A program made the position numbers and the translations under genes. This document shows, piece after piece, positions 55,750 through 64,000 of a DNA stretch of 64,000 nucleotides (positions are counted from its first letter, which is position 1; every line of letters starts with the position of its first letter). The DNA is from Polytrichum commune (taxonomy: Eukaryota > Streptophyta > Polytrichopsida > Polytrichales > Polytrichaceae), in contig OX485805.1 in assembly GCA_950295325.1 (NCBI GenBank), positions 44,664,758 through 44,728,757 of the forward strand, read 5' to 3'. The notes below the pieces were generated by a model that saw only the letters and a program-made list of their open reading frames with translations, was not told where the DNA came from and ran no database searches.

Positions 55750-58700
55750 CCCCATATTATATTTGCTTTAACATGGGCGGACGTTAAATACCCCCTCACG
55801 AACTTTTGGAGGTATCTAATCTGGGTTGGGGCAATCTTGTAGAGAAAATTTCTAAACCCGACCAAAAATTGCATTCTTGAAGGCCGCTTGACTACAAATC
55901 CCATATTGAGTGCACTAAAATCCGCTTGACTTACCATAAATAACTTATATTTGTCATTCTAATGATAGATTAGTGCAAGTGTTTATAAGAGAATAAGGTA
56001 TAAATAAATGATATGTTATTTGGAATTAGACTCGTGGGACAATGTTATAGATGGGGTATATATTACTGAGAAAATCATAAGTTTCTGACTATAGCCTATC
56101 TGAATTATTTAATAATTTATCCTCATCACATATTGTATTATCTTTCAAATCACATAGTGTATAACCGTTACTTTTAAATAAATATAATTATATGATACTA
56201 ATACTAATACTAATACTATTATGCAAATACTAATAATAACAATACTAATACTAATATTGAATTGAGTTTTTTAGTTCACCAATTTATCATAAGGTGATAT
56301 ATATTATTGTGCCATATTACAAATGTTTGAACAATCACACATGTGCAAAATAAATGAATTATGAACAAAAAGATGTCTATGACAACACTTCATAATTATA
56401 TATTGCACACATTGATATCTTACAATATTTATCAAAATAACCATGTGAAATTCAAAGCCACATCATGGCCTTGGAAACATCTCATGGGAGGTTGGAAAAT
56501 AGGCTTAGAGCATCCAAGGCCACATCATTGCCCCTTGCCAACAAATTAATATTTATAAAATAACTATGAGGGAGAAAGTAGGTCTTACATGCCAACTCGG
56601 AGGTATTTCACTAAAGTAAGCTCCATCCGAGCTTCTTGATGGACTCATCCGATTTTTGTTACCGGATGACTTTACTTGAGTGCCACGAATCCCCGGCCAT
56701 TTCAAGTGGGCTTGTACGGTTAAGGTATTTGTTGACTTTCATATTTACGGCCTCGAATGTCCTTCCCAAAGTGCACATCTAAGGGTACTCATGTAAGTAT
56801 AACCATGCTATCACATAGAGCCTTATTATAACCTAACATAGTCAATCGCACACTCTCAAAATATTTTCGGTCATTGTAGGGTCGATAGTGCACATGGATT
56901 GACAACCTAAGTACCAAAGTACTAAATTTGAGCAACAACAAATCCCACATGGATGCAACATCTATGGCTACACGGTCCAAAATTGAGCTTTTATATTCTC
57001 CTTAAAGGTGATTTCAAAAATACTTTATGGCAAGTCCACAAGTCATACCCATGGATTGGAGCATGACATTATGGAAAGGTTACTTAAAGGTTACTCAAAG
57101 GTATTTGACCCCGATTTTAAAGAGTAGTTTAATAATCTCTAAATAGAAATCTCTAGTCCTATTGTTACCAATGCTTTCGACTTCCCCTCCCTTGGTCTCC
57201 CTCCCCTTAGTAGATGTTGTATTGAATCATCCCATGATACCTACCTATGGTGCAACAATTAGAGTTTATTGCATTGAGTACTGACTGTTGTTTTGAGAGC
57301 TCACATGCTACATAACTAAATAAATTCATTTTTTATTTTAGCAATTAGTTAAAAAAGACAATTAGTTAACAAAGATAATAAATTCATTTTTTTATTTTTT
57401 TTCCCAAAGCGGGTCACGGGTGCTTATGAGTGGGGCTATGTGCGTACATGCACATGAAGGTTTTACAGGGGCATGGGCATATGGTTTGCAAGGGTTAATG
57501 TATGTGGTTGGGTTCATGCAAGATATGAACCCAAAATGATTCATACGGACTGGTGTAATGGGTCAGGATGGCACATGCCCAAACTAATAAGGTATGTGGG
57601 GCTCATTGATAGTTGTAGTTTGAGGAGGGAAACTTGACTAGGTTGGTATTCTAGCACATGGAAATTGATTTTCATTTGAGCGGAGAAACCTTGGTTTTTA
57701 TATACATTGTTAGTGTGAACCATAATTTGTTGTATTTACATTGAGAGTTCATGATGCCATGTTCTTACTATTCAAACCTTGCCCAAAGTTTTCTTAATTT
57801 ATGGAGATTTTGTTTTTCATTTTTCTAGCATCCCATGATTAAAAATCAATCAGTCTAGTCAATCAACAACTAAAGTGCGTCAGTACAAGGATGGCCACGT
57901 TTCAACTTGTGTTTTGGGCAACGAGCCGAATCTGCTACCCCCCCCCCCCCAACCACCATTGCCACTCCACATGGGAGTGCTCAGTCCAAAAGATGCTTGA
58001 AGATACCGGCAAAACCTTCACCAACGTCAGAGAACTCTATTTTGTTTCACCAAAACGATTGGTACATGAAAGTGTGCCCTAACTTGGGCTAGACTAATTT
58101 GGGGTCAATTCAACTAAATAGGGTTTCCAATAAACTTTGAAAAATAACCTCCTTACTACATACTAGTTTAAAGTTTCATTGTTGGATGAATGAGAGTAAT
58201 ATGCTCGTATGCGATAATCCCATTTCGTTGGCCAAAAAAACATTGATATGTATATAGGGCCTCACATTAGAAGCCCAAGCCCTTGAGGATGTAAATGCTA
58301 TCACAAATTCCCCATGCGTAGGCAAAGCCTATCAATCCGAGGGCAAAGACAAGAAAACATGCTCACATACAAGCACACCCAACATTCATCCAAAAACATT
58401 TTATTTAAAAATTCAATTGGTTTGACACCGTAATTAGCTTCAAAGTTACGGAATTAGTCTAAACCAAGGGGGTTTAGTTTTATATTTTCTGTCGGATCGA
58501 TGAGAGGTACTCTTGAATGTGAGGTTTTTCTCCACATATGGAAGAGCACATCCTGAAAAGGGGAAGAAATTTTTATTAGGAAAAATTGAGTATGTTTGCT
58601 CTATAATGTACATGAGTTTGGGGGTGGTGGGGGGGGGGGGGGCTCATTATAGGGCTTATTGCCTTCCTTTTGGAAGCCGGGCTATGTTGGGTGCAACTAT

Positions 58701-59165
58701 CTATTTGGGGCATCCAAGTTTGGGAAGAGGGGGTTGACATTGCAACCATTGTATCTCATTGCATCTATTAAGGGGTTGTATGTGTTTGTTTTGTATTGTT
58801 GTTTCAATGTATGTGTTGTGGCATAAGGTTTAGGTTAAGGAGTATATGTCCTCTAGCTGCATTGGGAGTTCCAATCACACACGTGGTGTCCAAACTAAGT
58901 CTACCCAAACATGTGCATTATCCAAGGACATGTCAAATGATTGGAGTCGCGTTTTTCTACAGCCTTGTCGATCGGTCAGCCTTAACCATCATTTCGACAT
59001 GGGATCTCAAAACGGTCATCCAAAGGGCATAAGTGGTGGGCCCATAAGTATATAGCGTAAAACCTAGGAAGTGCAGCTAGAAATGTAGTGGACACATACC
59101 GGGGGGGGGGGGTTGTGATGTATTGGAGTAGAAATATACGTGCGAAAAATTGAGAGGGTATATGG
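55750..59165. other. AT-rich region without a recognised gene
   Basis: No feature is supported beyond poly-C and poly-G tracts at about 57938-57950, 58629-58642 and 59099-59111, and a short ATACTA microsatellite at 56196-56255. Confidence 0.5.
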
Positions 59166-59169
59166 GGAC

Positions 59170-59362
59170 GTAAAATGAACAAAATGATTTAGAATAATAT
59201 AGGGTGTCAAAAATGGCGTTGGACATCTTTAAAGTACTATAGGGTTTGAAATAATAGGTAACTTGGAAATATAAGTAATGCAAGGCCCTATCCTACTAAC
59301 CCAGAGCTGAAAATGCTAAGGAAATAAATAACCTTAAACCCTAAACCCTAAACCCTAAACCG
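59170..59362. repeat. Dispersed repeat R (forward copy 2) ending in CCCTAAA repeats
   Basis: Same order of blocks as 55255-55450: 'agaatgatttagaataatataggg'-like, 'catctttaaagtactatagggttt', 'aatgctaaggaaataaataacc', then CCCTAAA units. Confidence 0.85.
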
Positions 59363-59454
59363 GTTTATAAATGGATCAACATCTCTAGCGTAGTGCTATA
59401 AATTTGATGATTTCCCCAGTGTAAATAGGGCATTGACGCCCGAGTTGGCCACAT

Positions 59455-59515
59455 ATATATATATATGTATATATATATACATACATACATACATATAGAC
59501 ACACACACACATATT
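59455..59515. repeat. TA/CATA/CA microsatellite
   Basis: A run of 'atatatat', then 'catacataca', then 'acacacac'. Confidence 0.95.
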
Positions 59516-59944
59516 TGTGGCAAAGGAACTCTATGGTATGTTGCTACATGTCCAACATCATGATTGATAAGAATGACAAGTGATGCTAAAAGTTGAAAAA
59601 TGGGTTGTGCAAATCAAAGAGGTGCCATGAAAATGGACTCTCTCTCCCTCTCTCTCTCTCTTTGGTGGCATTTTGCATGTTTCAGTCAATACATGCAAAT
59701 TCATTTTGTAACATGTGGCGCTTTCAAGTCAAAGATGGATTAACCCTAGGCTTGAGCTATTGGGAGAAGGGTCGAATTGTCAAATTGTGTATAATGCCAT
59801 AGTAGGAGTCTAGGTAGGTATTGAGTCATCACATCCTATATCATACTATTAATGGGGGTGGGCGAGGCAAGGTTGTGGCAAGTTGACAAGGCTGGGCATG
59901 GTCACAAATCATTGGTGCTAAATTTGAGGTCACATGAGAAAGTT

Positions 59945-60165
59945 ATTAAATGGGCATCTTGGATAACTTAACTTGATAAAACCACCACAAGCCATTGTGA
60001 ACCGTTGATGATGAGGTTGAGGTTGTTTGGGAAGAGTGTTCAACAATCATCTTGGATAACTTAACTTGAAAAAACTGCCGTGAACCATCGGGGTTTAGGT
60101 TGAGTTTGAGGTTAAGGTTGAGATTGTTTGGGAAAGGTGGTCCACTTAACTTCATAATTATAAAT
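59945..60165. repeat. Tandem duplication, ~100-bp unit
   Basis: Two units begin 'catcttggataacttaacttga' (59952 and 60049) and end in 'gattgtttgggaa', with a partial third near 60200 ('catcttcgataacttaa'). Confidence 0.8.
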
Positions 60166-61189
60166 TCAAGGTTTTATGTTTTGATGTAATAATTCTCAAT
60201 GGTCATCTTCGATAACTTAAGTACATGATTGTGACCTTAGGGTTTTGATGTTTAATGTTTCAAAGTTGTGAACAAAACCAAGAGGTTTATAAAGGAAAGT
60301 GACACATACTCCTTTGGTAAGATGAATCCACAAAAGTGCAAACTCAAATTCATGATTTAACAAAGCAATTTAGCGATAGGTTCTTCCAATTTCATTGGAA
60401 ATATGAACCAAGTTCATTATTTAAACAACCAATTTCAGTACATGTTGTGAACAATTTCATGATTTGGTACCCATATTCAAAACTTCACAAAATCAATTTT
60501 AGGAAATGCATAACTCTATTTCACAAAGAACATTACATCATGTATAGGATTATCCTAGTAAACAAATTGCTCCCTATTCCGCACAACTATACACTACACT
60601 CCAAAAACGTTATGCGCTTTGCTCACGCTACCAACACTCTTCCTATAATCAAACCCCCAACTACACTACGTACACTCTCAAACCCATGAGATTACGCACT
60701 CCAACTATGTTGGGTATGAGTTGTTTGCTTTGATGTACAATAATCAAAGACCAAAGGAAAAATGACATTGCTTGCTTCTAACTTCAAGGTAGTGTAATGA
60801 AGACCAAAGAAAATTTGACATCAAGGCTAGAGGCTTCCAAGTAAATACAAAACAATGAGAAGGCAAAGAATGCGAAATGAGGCGGCGAGAATTTGAGAAA
60901 TAAAAAAACCATAAAGTGTGAACTTGATATGGAAGATTCACAAAGTTGATAAAGATAAATGTCCACTATCATGAAATTGAGGTGTGCCACATGTCAAGTC
61001 GGTTAAGAAGAATGATCATGGGGATACAACAAAACATTTGCTCATGAAATACAACATTGGACAATGGGGTGGAGCGAGGCAAGTTGACAAGGCTAGGAAA
61101 GTATAAGTATCTTGGGGGGGGGGGGCAGTGTGTTAAAAAGTTAAGGATATAGGTGCGAACAACCATTATTTTATAGGGGGGGTGTTACT

Positions 61190-61390
61190 TTCAATTCTCT
61201 TATTTTTCTCACAATGATGCTATCATTATGTAAATTTCTACTTTGGGTTAATAGAAAAATGGCTTGCATTACTTATAATTCCAAATTACCTATTATTCCA
61301 TACCCTATAGGACTTTAAAGCTGTCGAGCATACTGGTTGATACCCTATATTACTCTTAACTCCATTTATAATTTTTAGCCCCCATGTTTT
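61190..61390. repeat. Dispersed repeat R (inverted copy 2)
   Basis: Reverse-complement match to the R block: 'ccataccctataggactttaaag', 'cattacttataattccaaatta' and 'gggttaatagaaaaatgg'. It parallels 55590-55745 and forms a second inverted pair with 59170-59362. Confidence 0.8.
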
Positions 61391-62170
61391 TAAAATACCC
61401 TATCATTTGTTCGCACGTATATTGCTACTCCAACCAATGACTACCCCCCCTCGAGAGAAGTATATGAAACTATTCCGAAGTTGCAACACAATGGGCCACA
61501 ATGCTAGTTGCTCTAAAAGGAGCAGGCTAGTGTTGAGCTTCAAACCTTGAATTTGGGTGCAATCATATTCCCAAATTAGACTGCAATCATGAAAGATAAT
61601 AGTAGCTTTGACCGGGTTATCCTTGCACCTTGCCCACAAAATAGGCATCCTATTCACAATTATAAAATATAAAGGAACTATAACTCTGGTGAGAGAATCC
61701 CATGTCGTTGTTAACTCTTGCGGATGAAACAATACCTAACCTTCATACTATTCATTTTGCAAGGGTGCCCATCATAAGTGGTGGACCTGTTATGTGTGCA
61801 CATGTCCTTATGTAATTTTGGCATGAGTATGCTTGGTAGTGGTATGAGGTGTATGCAAAGGTTATCCAATGATCATTGGTACCGCAAAGACTCTCCTTCG
61901 CCTTGTAACAAATTTTCACTCCATGTACATACGATGTAGAACCCCACTACCGAAGGTCATCATTATTCAATATGAGGAAGGTTAGAACGTGATTAGCTAA
62001 TAGCGATAGGAATTGGAGGGAATGACGTCTATGTACTTACGAATTTGGAGGGAATGCCTTGTACTTCCTCATGAGAAGTTGATGGCCATGCTCACGACCT
62101 ATATAAAGGCCACCATTTGGAGGGTCATTTCTTTCTCCTCATTTGAGTCCACCCCCCTTCACCCTTGAGG
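61391..62170. other. Non-coding stretch before gene 2 of copy 3
   Basis: No recognisable gene. It probably includes the promoter of gene 2 of copy 3, since the next ATG with an open frame is at 62178 and palindromes follow at once. Confidence 0.35.
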
Positions 62171-62239
62171 AGCAACCATGGAGAGCGTGCCTCACATGAG
62201 TGAAGAGGTTGGTTTTATAACCCCAATGTGCATCCACTT

Positions 62240-63008
62240 TCCCACGGGTGCACCCGTGACAACACTCTGGCCGTACCCCTCCTGTACGGCCAGTCTGCCA
62301 CGGGTGTTCACCCGTGGGAGACTCTGGTACCGGGTTTGGGGCCCCCACGGGTGTTCACCCGTGGGAGCTTATGGTTTTTATTTCGGTTATCCTAGCATAT
62401 GTCAGAATAGAAGTTATCCATATGCTCATGTGTGTGACAAACTTCTAGTAGTAGATGTCAGCATGGTAGCCTCCCACGGGTGTTCACCCGTGGCAGTTCA
62501 TGATTTGTATTTTAGTTCTCCCTACATATGTGTGGTTATAAGATAGGCATGTATCATGTGTGTGACATACTCAATAGTTGTATATGCAATTATGCTTATT
62601 TGTAAATTTCCTGCTGAGTATGTGAAATATGTTGTCAATGGGTAATTGGTACATATTATTACGAGTTGGGAGTTTCGTGATGCATTATGATAAATGATGA
62701 CGATGATATTCGTTAAACTGGAATGTTGACACTATCCTGAATGGCAACTATTTCGCTAGCACTTGGGCCAGCAGATGTGACACCTACATGCATAGTAATA
62801 ATTGTACACAAGTAAGTGTTAGGGGTGATAGTTTTGGTGTTTGGGCTTTGTGGAAACTGGTAATAAGGGTCATTCTCCCAATGGGGATATGATAAGTAAC
62901 ACATACTTCACTTGAGTTGTGTGAAGTGAGGTGTAAAGCTCACCCCTATATGAATGTAAATATTCTGTTGAGATGTCAATGTTGTCCCCCACGGGTGAAC
63001 ACCCGTGA
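62240..63008. repeat. Type-3 palindromes upstream of gene 2 copy 3
   Basis: Sites lie at 62297-62318, 62344-62365, 62473-62494 and 62987-63008. A shortened site at about 62240 keeps both arms but overlaps their inner ends. The last site lies directly upstream of the gene 2 reading frame. Confidence 0.93.
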
Positions 63009-64000
63009 GCTTCTGGTCAATGTGTGTTGACATACTTTGATATCGATGTTCAGATTCCACATTACATTGGACTGTCGAGGACGGACTTGAAGGGGAAGGC
63101 CGTTGTGCTCTTTGATGATGAGGGCCATGCTTTGTGTGATGGATTGATTTGCAACACAAATCCGTTGGATTGTGTTGACAATAGCATCCTAGGGGCTGAG
63201 GATGTTGGAGTTATTATCTTGAACCCAACTGACAATGTTATTTCGCAAGATTGGGAGAATACGCTGCACCGATGGCCACTTTCACTCACCAAATTTGAAG
63301 GACATACATTAGCGGAAATATTGTTGGTCCATCATAATGCGACCCGCGAAGTTCAAAGTCATCGGCGCTTGCTTGGAAAACGCCAATACAACACTGTGAG
63401 GATGTGTGCACCTCGGCCACCTGGGAAGAAAATTTGGGGAGCCACTGAGGAGCATGCGCGGATGTTATCAGCGGTGGATTGTTGTTCCGAGCATTGTTGC
63501 CAGGTATTCCCAAGGCCTTTGTTGATGAGTATTCGGGAACACTACTTCGCATTGCCATTCAATGCTCGGAAGCTCATAGCCCTGTCGGTGTTCCAATCGA
63601 TCCAGAAACATGAGCACAACGGACGTGAAATGGTGCAGTTGGAAGGGAGAACAATATGCACTCGAGCATGGATGAACATCTATATGATATCAAGGGCACA
63701 ATATAATAGGAACAAGGCTGAAAGCTTGATGGGGGTTAGATCTCGAGATCATGGAAATACAGGAACTAGAAAACCACGGGCGAATACAGTGCAAACACGA
63801 GCCACCCTTGGAGTATTGGTTGAGGGTAGGGCGGACGCCATGCCCCATATGACTCGGACTCTTCCAACTGGTGAGAAGATAGGGACGGAGATGCTCCCTG
63901 TGGGAACAACGTGGTGCAACCTATTGCAGGAAGTGAACAACTTGGACGGAGACCTAGGGTACACGCCTATCTCCACGTCCACCTTCAGCCGCCTACATCG
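63009..64000 (+). CDS. DUF7869-like protein, gene 2 of copy 3, runs off the window
   Basis: The frame is open without a stop from 63009 to the window end, about 330 codons. A GATGTTCAG acceptor at 63053 is a plausible exon start, and the initiator would be in an upstream exon. Conserved blocks match gene 2 of the other copies in order: NPLDCVDNSILGAEDVGV, RWPLS, DCCSEHCCQVFPRP, RDHGNTGTRKPR, ADAMPHMTRTLPTGEK and PVGTTW. It is more divergent than copies 1 and 2 are from each other. The catalytic-looking core of exon 2 would lie beyond 64000. No damage is visible in the part seen, so this may be the best-preserved copy of the gene. Confidence 0.75.

Noticed and set aside
60336..61732. Open frames of ~110-117 codons at 60336-60689 (+) and 61403-61732 (-)
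   Set aside because: Composition follows AT-rich DNA. No family motif or conserved block could be seen, so they are not called.

Overview
The window looks like nuclear DNA of a land plant or a close streptophyte relative. The evidence is plant-type CCCTAAA telomere-like repeats, spliced protein genes with standard GT/AG introns, a Ty3/gypsy LTR retrotransposon of plant type, long AT-rich low-gene stretches, and no bacterial operon structure. I cannot name the species. A fern, lycophyte or bryophyte with a repeat-rich genome would fit.

Nearly all coding capacity belongs to repeated copies of one large composite element that I do not recognise as a described transposon family. Each copy has two divergent genes. 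Gene 1 is a multi-exon gene. Its first coding exons encode a ParB/sulfiredoxin-like domain with a G-Q-H motif, then come an acidic and coiled-coil region, an FCP1/NIF-like HAD phosphatase domain, and short charged last exons. Gene 2 encodes a protein with a DUF7869-like, possibly RNase H-fold, core. Between and inside the genes lie dozens of 22-bp palindromes built as a 10-base arm, two free bases and the reverse-complement arm. The arm sequence differs between copies and is uniform within a copy: GTTTGGGTCG in copy 1, TTTACGAACG in copy 2, CCCACGGGTG in copy 3.

Layout. 1-1264: end of an LTR that cuts off gene 2 of copy 1. 1265-3808 (-): gene 2, copy 1. 4000-5205: palindrome array 1. 5.2-8.1 kb: AT-rich DNA with telomere-like repeats. 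8.1-16.3 kb (+): gene 1, copy 1. 16.3-16.9 kb: tail-to-tail junction. 16.9-22.5 kb (-): gene 1, copy 2, broken by three in-frame stops and a frameshift. 22.5-27.3 kb: palindromes 2, AT-rich DNA and a remnant of another type-2 copy. 27313-38089: a young gypsy element (coding strand -) with two 1784-bp LTRs and a CATGT target duplication, inserted in that remnant. 38.5-41.7 kb (+): gene 2, copy 2, decayed. 42.3-49.7 kb (-): gene 1, copy 3. 49.7-62.9 kb: AT-rich DNA with telomere-like and inverted repeats. 62.2-64 kb (+): palindromes 3 and the start of gene 2, copy 3, running off the window.

The two most striking points are these. (i) Palindrome sequence is copy-specific, while the sites sit in the same introns of gene 1 in all three copies. 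This suggests an element-encoded DNA-binding function that co-evolves with its sites. (ii) The predicted first coding exon of gene 1 in copy 3 encodes MARTKQTARK, the exact start of the histone H3 tail, spliced in frame to a segment beginning V-S-G-G. Function is inferred throughout: the genes could provide transposition, segregation or anti-silencing for the element, and nothing here shows activity.
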